The notes under the pieces: model-generated
The model's input: only the letters and a program-made list of their open reading frames with translations
What the model was told of the DNA's origin: nothing
Databases searched by the model: none
Origin: Saprospiraceae bacterium
GTDB lineage: Bacteria; Bacteroidota; Bacteroidia; Chitinophagales; Saprospiraceae
Assembly: GCA_029262995.1 (NCBI GenBank)
Contig: JAJCYH010000005.1
Coordinates: 34,948-98,947, forward strand
Direction of reading: 5' to 3'
DNA length: 64,000 nt
In this document: positions 1-8,985 of the stretch, piece after piece
Layout of the letters: every line of letters begins with the position of its first letter
Position numbering within the stretch: the first letter of the stretch is position 1
Position numbers and translations under genes: made by a program

Positions 1-1641
1 TCCACTGGATGGTTCAGGAATGCTATCTGCAACATGAGATATTTCCTTATTGCTTTCATCTTTAAAGTTTGAAGCCTTAAAGGCAGAATAATTGCCATTA
101 AAATCTTTAATTTTGCCATTGCTATGAAGGATGAAGCTATGCTCAACCAATTTGTCCATAAAATATCGATCATGTGAAGTGATTAAAAGGCATCCTTCAA
201 AGGATGCAAGAAACTCTTCCAAGACATTAAGACTAATGATATCGAGATCATTTGTGGGTTCATCCAGTATTAAAAAATTAGGATTGGACATCAGGACACG
301 TAAAAGACTCAACCTTCTTTTTTCTCCACCACTCAGCTTCGAAACAAAAACTTGCTGTTGAGATCTTGGAAACAAAAACCTTTCAAGGAGCGTTTCTGCT
401 GTCATCTTCCTGCCTTTTTTTAGTGGTATATATTCAGCAATTTCTCTAACGACATCGATTACTCTAAGTTCTTCCTTCAAATCTTCATTGTCCTGGCTGT
501 AGTAACCAAATTTGACGGTATCCCCTACAATTACTTTACCTGAGTCAGGTTTTATTGCTTGTGTAAATAATCGAATCAAACTTGTTTTTCCGCTTCCATT
601 TGGTCCAGCTAAACCAATGCGTTCTCCTTTTCTAAATTTATACGAAAAGCCATCTACTATAACTTTATCACCATAAGCTTTAGAAACATTATGAAGTTCA
701 AGAATTTTTCCACCTAGACGATGCATATCAATCTCTATGCTCAACTCATCATCGGATAGATTTTGTTGAGCCTTTTCTTTGATGGTTTGAAAGCTGTCGA
801 CTCTTGCTTTGGCTTTTGTACCCCTAGCCTTTGGTTGCCTTCTGATCCAATCAAGTTCTTTTTTAAACAGTTTTTTGGATTTATCTAAATTGGCATGGTC
901 GTTTTGAGATCTTGCCGCTTTTTTTTCAAGGAAGTCGGAATAGCTACCTCGATAGACAAATATTTTTCCATGATCAAGTTCAATAATTTCGTTGCAAACT
1001 CTTTCCAGAAAGTAACGGTCGTGGGTAACCATAAATAGGGTTAAATTCGAACGCGATAGATATTGTTCTAGCCATTCAATCATGTCTATATCCAAATGGT
1101 TGGTAGGTTCATCCAAAATCAAAAAATCAGGCTCATCTATCAGCAATCTTGCCAATGCCAGTCGCTTTCTTTGACCTCCTGACATAGTGCCTACTTTTTG
1201 ATCAAGATCATGAATATTCAACTTGCCTAAAACCTCTTTAACGTTGACTTCAATGTCCCATGCTTTGAGGTCTTCAAGTTTTTCTATAGCTTTTTGAATC
1301 CGTCTATCGTCTTTTTGATAACTGGCTAGTTCAAATTCCTTTATTGCAAGAATTTTTTCATTTTCAGAGTTTAGTACTGTATCAATTGCGCTTGCCTGAG
1401 GATCAAAACTTGGATCTTGTTCAAGGTATCCAGTTCTGATGTTTTTATGTAGAAGTATTTTGGCATTTTCACCTTCAATAGATTCCTGACCAGCAATTAG
1501 CCTTAATAAGCTTGTTTTTCCGGTTCCGTTTTTAGCTATTAGAGCTATTTTTTGGGATTTACCAATGGTAAGGTCTATATTTTCGAAAAGAATTTTTTCG
1601 CCAAAAGACTTTGAAACATTTTCTAGGGTAAGGTAATTCAC
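1..1641 (-). CDS. ABC-F family ATPase (Uup-like), C-terminus beyond window
   Basis: The frame is open from a GTG at 1641 down to base 1, so the protein is partial (547 codons seen). It has two ATP-binding cassettes. The first has Walker A AKNGTGKT (about residues 36-43), signature SGGQRKR and DEPTNHLD. The second has GPNGSGKT, signature SGGEKRR and DEPTNDLD. They are joined by a basic linker. There are no membrane segments, so this is a soluble ABC-F protein; family members act on ribosomes. The linker and expected length are closest to Uup, whose C-terminal coiled coil would lie off the window. GTG was chosen because it gives the usual N-terminus NYLTLENVSKSFGEK and no ATG lies in frame upstream. 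A TAAGTTTG box lies 16 bases upstream. Confidence 0.9.
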   Translation of the reverse strand, partial: MNYLTLENVSKSFGEKILFENIDLTIGKSQKIALIAKNGTGKTSLLRLIAGQESIEGENAKILLHKNIRTGYLEQDPSFDPQASAIDTVLNSENEKILAIKEFELASYQKDDRRIQKAIEKLEDLKAWDIEVNVKEVLGKLNIHDLDQKVGTMSGGQRKRLALARLLIDEPDFLILDEPTNHLDIDMIEWLEQYLSRSNLTLFMVTHDRYFLERVCNEIIELDHGKIFVYRGSYSDFLEKKAARSQNDHANLDKSKKLFKKELDWIRRQPKARGTKAKARVDSFQTIKEKAQQNLSDDELSIEIDMHRLGGKILELHNVSKAYGDKVIVDGFSYKFRKGERIGLAGPNGSGKTSLIRLFTQAIKPDSGKVIVGDTVKFGYYSQDNEDLKEELRVIDVVREIAEYIPLKKGRKMTAETLLERFLFPRSQQQVFVSKLSGGEKRRLSLLRVLMSNPNFLILDEPTNDLDIISLNVLEEFLASFEGCLLITSHDRYFMDKLVEHSFILHSNGKIKDFNGNYSAFKASNFKDESNKEISHVADSIPEPSSG

Positions 1642-1657
1642 GATTTTTATTGAAGTG

Positions 1658-1665
1658 CAAACTTA
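1658..1665 (-). promoter_or_regulatory. Putative -7 element of the ABC-F gene
   Basis: On the minus strand TAAGTTTG matches the Bacteroidota sigma-ABfr -7 consensus TAnnTTTG exactly and lies just upstream of the GTG start. No clear -33 TTG was seen. Confidence 0.4.
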
Positions 1666-1700
1666 AGACATTGAACAGGAAAGAAGTATTCTTTGCAATA

Positions 1701-1735
1701 AAAAAGGAGACCTGAAATCAGATCTCCATGTTTTT
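1701..1735 (-). terminator. Rho-independent terminator after hpf
   Basis: On the minus strand GGAGATCTGA pairs with TCAGGTCTCC (one G-T wobble) around a two-base loop, followed by a run of six T. It begins directly after the hpf stop codon. Confidence 0.75.
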
Positions 1736-1737
1736 AG

Positions 1738-2034
1738 TTAAGACGCATTTTTATAGCGTTTTGATTTATACTTTTCTACTTGTTTTTTTAATTTTTCTGC
1801 TGCCAGATCAAGAGCGATATCATGCTTTGCTGCACTGGCTTCAACAAAAACATCTTTTCCCTTCAACCTCGCTTGTAATTTAATTTTTTTGCTTGGATGT
1901 TTTTCTCCTCTGAAAAACACTTTTATGGATTCAACAAATGGATAATTTTGAAAATATTTTTGGAGATTCACTCTAGCATAATTTTCAAAATAATTTCTTC
2001 CTTCCAGAAGTTCCTTCTCTACTCTAATATCCAT
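1738..2034 (-). CDS. hpf: Short ribosome hibernation promoting factor (HPF/YfiA family)
   Basis: This 98-residue protein matches the single-domain HPF/RaiA fold: an MDIRVEKE start, a basic middle (GEKHPSKKIKLQARLKGKD), then VEASAAKHDIALDLAAEKLKKQVEKYK, the usual helix that ends the domain. Known members bind the decoding region of the 30S subunit in stationary phase and silence ribosomes. There is no long C-terminal dimerisation domain, so it is the short form. It stands alone, ends in a strong terminator and has its own leader with a hairpin and a TAAGTTTG box about 90 bases upstream. Confidence 0.85.
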   Translation of the reverse strand: MDIRVEKELLEGRNYFENYARVNLQKYFQNYPFVESIKVFFRGEKHPSKKIKLQARLKGKDVFVEASAAKHDIALDLAAEKLKKQVEKYKSKRYKNAS

Positions 2035-2074
2035 ATTATTTTTTTTGGTTAGTTAGAAAATATTTCAATTTACC

Positions 2075-2095
2075 GGACTTCCCTTGTGGAAGCCC
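2075..2095 (-). promoter_or_regulatory. Hairpin in the hpf leader
   Basis: GGACTTCC at 2075-2082 and GGAAGCCC at 2088-2095 form an 8-bp stem (one wobble) with a 5-base loop, about 40 bases before the hpf start. No T-run follows on the minus strand, so it is more likely a leader structure than a terminator. Function unknown. Confidence 0.45.
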
Positions 2096-2123
2096 TACAT
2101 ATTTAAATCTAATAAAATTTTGC

Positions 2124-2131
2124 CAAACTTA
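2124..2131 (-). promoter_or_regulatory. Putative -7 element of hpf
   Basis: Minus-strand TAAGTTTG matches TAnnTTTG exactly, the same octamer as at 1658-1665. It would give a leader of about 85 bases that includes the hairpin at 2075-2095. Confidence 0.4.
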
Positions 2132-2562
2132 CAATGGCATTCCATTAATATTTTTAATAACCTAAATCGGGCTTCTATAAGTTAATTGACTGGTGATTTG
2201 CAAAATCTTTGTATTTATTGTCAAGATAGCCTTTGTTTAGGGCATAGCGACAATTTTATTGTTATATGTATAGGGGTTATTGTTTGAATTTCTGTCTTTA
2301 AGTTACTTGGACATTAGTTTGCTATTTGAAATATTTCTACATAAACTAATGTCAGAATCAAATACCCAGAGATTTTATGAAAAGAAAAGGACAGTAATGG
2401 CCATATGATTCATAAAAGATCTTGTAAACCATATGAAATAAAAAGTAGATGTTTATATGTAACCAACCTGTTGCTTAAAGAAAATTTGTTTTAATATGCC
2501 TTTATTCAAACGAATATTTTAGATAGGTAGAATTGGGGTTCATCTTTGATGTCCCCTTTTTC

Positions 2563-4020
2563 TTATTTTATTAGTTGCTTTATCTTAATGCCAAACAATG
2601 CAAATGCCAAGGTCATCAATGGACTTACATAATTGAAGATTGCATAAATGAAGTAATCAAATACAGAAACCCCAAGTACTGAACTTTGATAAGCGCCACA
2701 AGTATTCCAAGGAATTAAGACTGAAGTTACTGTGCCAGAATCTTCTAAAGTTCGGCTGAGGTTTTCTGGAGCTAGACCTCTGTCTTCATATGCTTTTTTA
2801 AACATTTTCCCCGATACAACTATAGATAAGTACTGATCAGAGGCTGTTACATTCAATGCTAGACAACTTGCTACAGTGCTGGCAAATAATCCAAAAGTCG
2901 TTTTGGCAATGGACAATAAAGTCTCACTGATTCTAGATAGAGCGCCAATGGCTTCCATCACACCTCCGAATACCATAGCACAAATAATCAACCAAATCGT
3001 ACCAAGCATACCACTCATACCTCCTGCGGTAAATAAATCATTTAATTCTTCATTATTAGTAGTTATAGCAATGTCGGTAGTAAGTGAGTTCACAACACCT
3101 TTGTAGCCGGAGATGAACGAAAGCGTCTCTGCATCTCCTACTTGAGCTACTAGCTGTGGTTGTGCAAATAAGGCTACTACACCTCCTAAAAGTGCACCTA
3201 CCATTAGGGCAATAATAGGTTTGAATTTTTTTATTACCATGTAAAGAACTATAATGGGCACTATAAATATCAATGGCGTAATGTTAAATGTAGTTCTGAT
3301 TTCTTCTGCGATAATATTGGAATCCACTATTCCTGAAAAGTTAACATTCATTCCTATAATGACAAAAGATATAAGAGCAATAGTAATGGATGGAATGGTT
3401 GTTAAACTCATATATTTAATGTGAGAGAATAATTCAGATCCTGCCATTGCTGACGCCAAATTTGTTGTATCTGATAAGGGTGACATTTTATCACCAAAAT
3501 AAGCTCCTGAAATAACAGCTCCGGCGACCATAGCAACTGGGAAACCCATTGATTGACCGATACCAATCAATCCAATCCCCACAGTAGCAGAAGTCGTCCA
3601 TGAACTACCCGTAGCAACCGAAATAATAGCACAGATGATTAAACTTGCAGGTAGGAAGATGGATGGATTCAAGATTAATAATCCATAATATATCATAGCC
3701 GGAATAATGCCACTCAATAGCCAAGTACCAGCTAATGCTCCAACAAGTAATAATATTATCGTTGCTTCGCTGATCGATTTTAGATTTTCTGACACCCTCT
3801 CTATCATTTGCTTATAACTGACCTTATTAAAATAACCAACGATTCCAGCGATTGCTGCTCCAATCAACAAAACAAATTGGTTTGATCCACCTAGGGCATC
3901 ATCCTTAAAGATGTAGACATTTATTCCTAATAATATTATCAATGAAACCAATGGGATAAGTGCTTCCCATATATTTAATTCTTTATTTAGCTGAATTTCC
4001 TCTTGATCCTTAATATCCAT
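2563..4020 (-). CDS. nhaC: NhaC-family Na+/H+ antiporter
   Basis: A 485-residue inner-membrane protein with about 11-12 hydrophobic segments. The most telling part is TGSSWTTSATVGIGLIGIG followed by SGAYFGDKMSPLSDTTNLA (about residues 140-190), which is the NhaC signature; the same GTxWxT/GDxxSPxSDTT pattern defines that family. A second half (WNTCGAYQSSVLGVS) mirrors the first. Family members exchange Na+ for H+. The N-terminal 15 residues are charged and cytosolic. There is no operon partner; the next gene upstream starts its stop codon 60 bases away. The exact ion or substrate cannot be read from sequence, since some relatives exchange organic acids or amino acids. Confidence 0.85.
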   Translation of the reverse strand: MDIKDQEEIQLNKELNIWEALIPLVSLIILLGINVYIFKDDALGGSNQFVLLIGAAIAGIVGYFNKVSYKQMIERVSENLKSISEATIILLLVGALAGTWLLSGIIPAMIYYGLLILNPSIFLPASLIICAIISVATGSSWTTSATVGIGLIGIGQSMGFPVAMVAGAVISGAYFGDKMSPLSDTTNLASAMAGSELFSHIKYMSLTTIPSITIALISFVIIGMNVNFSGIVDSNIIAEEIRTTFNITPLIFIVPIIVLYMVIKKFKPIIALMVGALLGGVVALFAQPQLVAQVGDAETLSFISGYKGVVNSLTTDIAITTNNEELNDLFTAGGMSGMLGTIWLIICAMVFGGVMEAIGALSRISETLLSIAKTTFGLFASTVASCLALNVTASDQYLSIVVSGKMFKKAYEDRGLAPENLSRTLEDSGTVTSVLIPWNTCGAYQSSVLGVSVFDYFIYAIFNYVSPLMTLAFALFGIKIKQLIK

Positions 4021-4080
4021 TTTTACTTTTTGAGCACATCGAATATAGTTTTATTTTTTTACTCTATCCTACCTCTAAAT

Positions 4081-4743
4081 TTAGATCATTTCGATTCTTT
4101 TAAGACTTTCAAAGAATTGTTTGGTTTTTAACCTGTCTAGATTATCTGATGTTCGAAGACTTGAACATAGGTCAATACCATAAGGCTTTACTATGGCTGC
4201 AGCTTCTTCTACGTTTTTGTAATTGATACCGCCCGCAAGGAAAACAGGTATATCAACTGTTTTTACAATCTGCTTACTTATTTCCCAGTTATGTTTTTTA
4301 CCTGTTCCACCTAACTCCTTAATCTTATTGGTAGGGGTGCCAGAGTCCAAGAGTAAATAATCAGAATTTTGTGAATAGGATTTAGCCAGTTCAATGGAGG
4401 ACTCATCAGTTACATGAACTACTTGAACAATAGCTGTATTTGGATAAGCCTTTTTAAACGTTTGCCGAACACTTTCCTCTACATGATCAGTAAGTTGGAT
4501 ATGAGTTGTTTTGATTTGCTCATATTCCATTAGAATGTCTTTTATACTGGTTTTGCTTGTAAGATAAAAGCACTCAATTCGTGGTGATAGTTGTACTTTA
4601 ATATCTTTAATTTGATCAACGGTCAAAGTCCCGGGACCGCTTGGCATTGGACCTACTAGGCCGATAAAATTGGCTCCAAATGATAGTGCCATTCTGGCTT
4701 CATGGATAGATTTAATGCAACATACTTTGACTTTAAGCATCAT
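4081..4743 (-). CDS. TrpF-like phosphoribosylanthranilate isomerase family protein
   Basis: A 220-residue TIM-barrel protein related to TrpF. The opening strand is KVKVCC where TrpF has KICG, so the catalytic-type Cys is kept (residue 8). The Asp in DYLLLDS is in the place of the general acid, and FLAGGI and a GID segment near the C-terminus correspond to the phosphate-binding loops. Several positions differ: CC for CG, THIQLTDH for GVQLHG, and GIDLCSSLR for GxDxSSGxE. No other trp gene is nearby. Its start overlaps the end of the CatA-like gene by 11 bases, so the two are probably translated together. It may be a diverged paralogue with another substrate rather than the Trp pathway enzyme. 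Confidence 0.65.
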   Translation of the reverse strand: MMLKVKVCCIKSIHEARMALSFGANFIGLVGPMPSGPGTLTVDQIKDIKVQLSPRIECFYLTSKTSIKDILMEYEQIKTTHIQLTDHVEESVRQTFKKAYPNTAIVQVVHVTDESSIELAKSYSQNSDYLLLDSGTPTNKIKELGGTGKKHNWEISKQIVKTVDIPVFLAGGINYKNVEEAAAIVKPYGIDLCSSLRTSDNLDRLKTKQFFESLKRIEMI

Positions 4744-5362
4744 TTAAGTTGCTTTGAAATCGGTCAAAAAATTGAGCTACATGATAACCATCCATTAGGG
4801 AGTGATGCACCTCAACGTTGACAGGCATGATTGTTTTTTCTTCAAATGTGGTGTATTTGCCGAAGCTTATTTTAGGAATTGAAGGGTTGACTCTTTTGTC
4901 TTGTGCATGTTTAATGCTAGTAAATGTTAACCAGGGAAGAGATGAAAAATAGATAAGATCCAAGTTTTTATTGGAGGGGTCGAAAGTCTTGGTTTTCTTT
5001 AAGTCATCAATTTGAATAATTGCATTTCTAACAAACTCTTTTGATGAAGAATTAAATGAATAATAAGCGAATCCAAAGCTTTCATCATCAAACAGAATTG
5101 TTGATCCTCCATTAATTACCTCGTAATGTCTTACCTCATCATTTAACATTCTTAGTTTGAAGTTTTCAATAGAATTTGCGGCAAGCAAAGCTCGATGCAG
5201 GCAGTAGAGAAAAAATGAAGATCCAGATGCCTTAGAGTGCTGTAATGCAATTTCTACGCTAAGATTTACAGTTACATTAAAAAAGGGGTCATCAAAATCC
5301 TTATAAAAATTAAAGGCATTTTTTCTAGACCAGCTTTGTGTATTAAATACAGAATAACTCAT
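4733..5362 (-). CDS. CatA-like O-acetyltransferase (chloramphenicol acetyltransferase fold)
   Basis: A 209-residue protein that fits the CAT family along its length (usual size 205-220). The catalytic motif HHSLMDGYHV is at residues 186-195, with the catalytic His 187 and structural Asp 191. The family loop before it reads SIPKISFGKY. The N-terminus lacks a signal peptide, so it is cytosolic. Family members transfer acetyl from acetyl-CoA to a hydroxyl, classically of chloramphenicol; chromosomal copies like this need not confer resistance. It overlaps the TrpF-like gene downstream by 11 bases (the CAT end AAT GAT GCT TAA contains the next ATG). The acceptor is unknown. Confidence 0.8.
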   Translation of the reverse strand: MSYSVFNTQSWSRKNAFNFYKDFDDPFFNVTVNLSVEIALQHSKASGSSFFLYCLHRALLAANSIENFKLRMLNDEVRHYEVINGGSTILFDDESFGFAYYSFNSSSKEFVRNAIIQIDDLKKTKTFDPSNKNLDLIYFSSLPWLTFTSIKHAQDKRVNPSIPKISFGKYTTFEEKTIMPVNVEVHHSLMDGYHVAQFFDRFQSNLNDA

Positions 5363-5410
5363 ATTAAAATGTAAAGCCAGAATGTTCTGGCTTTACATAG
5401 AATTTAATTA

Positions 5411-8400
5411 TTAGAATGAATATCTAAGGCCAATTTGCATTCTCCATCTGCTTGATATACTGAAATCATTGAAGAATGTAGATTTCAAGTCTGAATCAAA
5501 TGAATAAACTGGATTGCCATCGCTAACGCTTACAGCTATAGGTTGTGCTAGAGCAGTACCGGTAGCAATTTGTCTTACGCCCCATGAGGAGCTAATCAAA
5601 TTACCAAGATTCAAAATATCCAGACTGACCTGAAATTTGTTGTTAGAGTTTGGTATCCCGATATCCTGAAGAATTCTTAAATCCCAAGTGTTATACCAAG
5701 GTGATAAGGCGGCATATTTTTCAGCAAACTCTCCTCTGTTGGCAGAGAGGTAATCATCTTGAGCTATAAAATCTTTAAATGCTTGGCCTTGTCCAGCACC
5801 GGAAAAATTCATCTGATCAATTTCAGAATCTGTCGGTATATAAAGTAAGTCATTTAATACGGATCCATCATTATTGATATCTCCTGCATAGGTATAACTG
5901 AATCTATTGCCTTCTACATACTCGAAGAACAAACTTACTGTAGTTGCAAAATTTTCGTTGGTCCAATTGAATTTTTTAGAGGCGACACCTACAACTCTAT
6001 GTCTGTTTCCATATAGTGATGGCGCAACTAGAGGTGCATTGGTATGAGTAGGGTTAGCTGGATTCCTATCATAGGCATCAGAAGATATTTCAGCATCTAT
6101 TGACATAACGTCAGTTGCTTTTAGATAGTTGTAAGCCAATTTCACATAAGTATTGTTCCAATTTCTTTCGATAGACACGGAAGCATTATAAGAGTATCCA
6201 CCATCAACATTTGTGAAAACATATGCATTGGTAGGTGCACCAAATACCAATACTCTATCATCATTGGTATAAATAGGTCTTGAATCAGGTCCAGATAATC
6301 TTCCAGTGGGCAGTCTTAATCCATAATTGTTAACGACTTGTGCCTGTAAATCTTTTGTGTAAAGTAAATCAACAGTTGCTATCCATCCATTACCAAACTC
6401 TCTATCGTAACCCAAACTGGTTCTCCAAACCTGTGGAAATTTAAAGTCAGGATCTGTCATATTATAAAAGAAGAAATTAGGGTTTGCTACTTGATTGCCT
6501 ATCCAAACGAAAGGAAATCTACCAGCGAATAGGCCCGTACCACCTCTAAGTTGTGCAGATCTATCACCGTTGATATCATAATTAAACCCAACTCTTGGAT
6601 TAATAAGTGGAGTAGATGATGGAAGTGTAGTGTGATCAAATGTTACATCCATTCCTTCTTCATCAGAATAAACAATAGCAGGATCATAGCAACAGTTACG
6701 ATCGATGTTCTCTTGAATTTTATCAGCAGTGTTGAAATACAATGGAAAATCTGCTCTTAAACCAAGAGTGACAATCAGTTTGTTATTTAATTGTATTTCG
6801 TCCTGTGCATAAATAGAAAATTGACCGAGATTGGTTTCTGCTAATGCCCAACTATCATTGCTGTTGTTGTTTTCAAAAACTTCAGCTGCCGTTGTTACAG
6901 CGTCATCAAGTGCACCACTATTTATATAGTTTTCGAAATCTTCAATTGGAATGTCTGGTGCAAATGCTGACCCAGCGTAGGCACCTAAGTTAAATGAGTT
7001 GTTAAAGTCAAATCTTTCTGCAGAAGCACCAAAAGTCAAGGAATGTTTACCAGAAAAGACATTGAATTCATTTTTAATCTGAAAGACATCCTGATCTAGC
7101 ACATTGTTAATAGAAAATGGTTCATGTCCAGCAATGATATATCTAATGCCATCTTTGGAGATATTAACCACTGGAAATGCACTTGACTTAGGATCTCTAG
7201 AATCTCTGAACTGGGTATAACCAACGCTGAATTTATTTGCGTATTTGCTACCAAAATATGATTTCAGTTCAGTTCTAAACTGATGTAGTGTATTGTTTAT
7301 GCGATAACCACTATTTTCAAACTGAAGAGTCAAGAAGTCAGGACCTCTCCTTCCAATAGCAGATGGGTGTGCTGTATTGTCATTATAAGCATCGAGGAAA
7401 TTATAAGTGGCACTTAATTTATGGTTGGTTCCAATGTTAAAATCTAATTTGAATAATCCTTTAATATTGTTTTCATCATGGATATAACCTGAATTTGCGC
7501 CGGTATCATAGCCATATCTACTAGATAAAAGATTGGATACTAACTCCATATCAGAAGCACTGACTCTTGAGATGTTACTTCCGTCAGAGGTACCACCGCT
7601 AGGAGACCATAAAGAACCTAGGTCTGACCTGTCTTCTTTTTCAAAATTGGCAAAAAAGAAGATTTTGTTTTTTACGATTGGACCACCAATGCTAAAGCCT
7701 AATTGAGACTGTTTGGGGTCACCTATAAAAATAGACTCACCATCTAATTTGCTGCCGGTCAAACTGGAATTTCTATAGAAGCCAAAAACAGTGCCTTTAA
7801 ACTCGTTGGTTCCGGATTTTGAAACAGAATTTATCGAAGCACCTGTAAAACCAGATTGAGTTACATCATAAGGGGCAATGGCAACATTAATCTGCTCAAT
7901 GGCATCCAATGAAATTGGTTGTGCATTGGATTGTCCACCTGGAGTCGCAGCATCCAATCCAAATGGATTGTTAAAGATTGCGCCATCTAGGGAGTAGTTA
8001 TTAAACTGATCGTTTCTGCCAGCAAAAGATCCGCCTTCTGCAGACATAGGATTGAGTCTTGTATAATCGGATGCAGATCTGCTAATTGTAGGTAAATTGT
8101 TTATTTCATCAGACGTAATTGAAGTTGCTGGACCGGTTCTTTCTCCATTTAAAATTGGATCCAAACTCCCACTTATAACAATTTCATCCGCCACAACACC
8201 TTCTTCAACCAGATTGAAGTCTAGGTTTAATTGTTGGCCTAATTCTAAGAATACATTTTCTTCAACTTCTGTACGGTAACCTAAATAATCAACAGAAACT
8301 GTGTAGGGTCCACCAACCCTCATGTTTTTAATAATAAATCTACCGTTATTAAAGGTAGTTACTGCGTATTTTGAACCTGTAGGGACATGTACGGCTGAAA

Positions 8401-8524
8401 TCGCAGCACCAATCATAGATTCTCCATTTGCATCAGTCACGTATCCACCAAGGGATGAGCTTGTCACTTGAGCAATTGCAAATGTTGAAAAAAGTAATAG
8501 AACAACTGTAGTAAGAGTTTTCAT
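5411..8524 (-). CDS. TonB-dependent receptor, Oar-like, with carboxypeptidase-regulatory-like domain
   Basis: A 1037-residue outer-membrane protein. Order: signal peptide (1-18, ending AIAQ), a CarboxypepD_reg-like beta domain (about 25-105, with GGYVTDANGESMIGA and LGYRTEVEENVFLELGQ), a plug domain (about 125-240, with RTGPATSITSDEINNLPT and IAPYDVTQSGFTGASINSVSKSGTNEFKG), then a long beta-barrel ending in RMQIGLRYSF with terminal Phe. The pattern follows Oar-type receptors, which in other bacteria handle proteins or large ligands. No SusD partner is adjacent. The gene downstream of it ends 48 bases away; folB is 113 bases upstream on the same strand and could be co-transcribed. The ligand cannot be told. 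Confidence 0.88.
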   Translation of the reverse strand: MKTLTTVVLLLFSTFAIAQVTSSSLGGYVTDANGESMIGAAISAVHVPTGSKYAVTTFNNGRFIIKNMRVGGPYTVSVDYLGYRTEVEENVFLELGQQLNLDFNLVEEGVVADEIVISGSLDPILNGERTGPATSITSDEINNLPTISRSASDYTRLNPMSAEGGSFAGRNDQFNNYSLDGAIFNNPFGLDAATPGGQSNAQPISLDAIEQINVAIAPYDVTQSGFTGASINSVSKSGTNEFKGTVFGFYRNSSLTGSKLDGESIFIGDPKQSQLGFSIGGPIVKNKIFFFANFEKEDRSDLGSLWSPSGGTSDGSNISRVSASDMELVSNLLSSRYGYDTGANSGYIHDENNIKGLFKLDFNIGTNHKLSATYNFLDAYNDNTAHPSAIGRRGPDFLTLQFENSGYRINNTLHQFRTELKSYFGSKYANKFSVGYTQFRDSRDPKSSAFPVVNISKDGIRYIIAGHEPFSINNVLDQDVFQIKNEFNVFSGKHSLTFGASAERFDFNNSFNLGAYAGSAFAPDIPIEDFENYINSGALDDAVTTAAEVFENNNSNDSWALAETNLGQFSIYAQDEIQLNNKLIVTLGLRADFPLYFNTADKIQENIDRNCCYDPAIVYSDEEGMDVTFDHTTLPSSTPLINPRVGFNYDINGDRSAQLRGGTGLFAGRFPFVWIGNQVANPNFFFYNMTDPDFKFPQVWRTSLGYDREFGNGWIATVDLLYTKDLQAQVVNNYGLRLPTGRLSGPDSRPIYTNDDRVLVFGAPTNAYVFTNVDGGYSYNASVSIERNWNNTYVKLAYNYLKATDVMSIDAEISSDAYDRNPANPTHTNAPLVAPSLYGNRHRVVGVASKKFNWTNENFATTVSLFFEYVEGNRFSYTYAGDINNDGSVLNDLLYIPTDSEIDQMNFSGAGQGQAFKDFIAQDDYLSANRGEFAEKYAALSPWYNTWDLRILQDIGIPNSNNKFQVSLDILNLGNLISSSWGVRQIATGTALAQPIAVSVSDGNPVYSFDSDLKSTFFNDFSISSRWRMQIGLRYSF

Positions 8525-8637
8525 TTCAGGTGGGTTAATTTAGTGTTAACAATATTTTACCCTAATTTAATACTTGAAATAAATATTAGATCATTTATAC
8601 ATGTGATTTTATAAACATTTGTTGATAAATGACATTT

Positions 8638-8985
8638 TTAGTATTTCATTTCGACAACGGCTTGAGCAGCAATACCAACTAAAGGCGGATTGAGTTTTAT
8701 CAATTTAACATTTGCACCTGTCACATTATCAAGGAGTTTTATCCTTTCAATGATATTATAAGCTACTGTTTCAATCAATTTGCAAGTTTTTTTCATTTCT
8801 TCTTCAACTATTGCATATACTTCTTCATAGTTTACAGTATCATGAATATTGTCATCTAAGGAATCAAAACTTTTGAGTTCCACATGAACATTACATACAA
8901 ATCGATTGCCACTCTTTCTTTCTTCGTCATAGAAACCGTGATAAGCTTTGAATTCCAGACCTTCCAATGATACAATTGTTTTCAT
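8638..8985 (-). CDS. folB: Dihydroneopterin aldolase
   Basis: A 115-residue protein, normal for FolB. Family landmarks are AYHGFYDEERKSG (residues 14-26, with the substrate-contact Glu), VNYEEVY (51-57) and the catalytic Lys in KLNPPLVG (Lys 97). It converts 7,8-dihydroneopterin to 6-hydroxymethyl-dihydropterin and glycolaldehyde in folate synthesis, in the cytosol as an octamer of this fold. No other folate gene is in the window. Confidence 0.92.
   Translation of the reverse strand: MKTIVSLEGLEFKAYHGFYDEERKSGNRFVCNVHVELKSFDSLDDNIHDTVNYEEVYAIVEEEMKKTCKLIETVAYNIIERIKLLDNVTGANVKLIKLNPPLVGIAAQAVVEMKY

Larger units (their letters stand above)
2035..2562. other. Intergenic region between hpf and nhaC
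   Basis: About 530 bases without a convincing gene. It holds the hpf leader hairpin (2075-2095), a possible hpf -7 box (2124-2131, minus) and a terminator-like hairpin (2535-2556) followed by T's on the plus strand. The rest is AT-rich and shows nothing recognisable. Confidence 0.5.
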
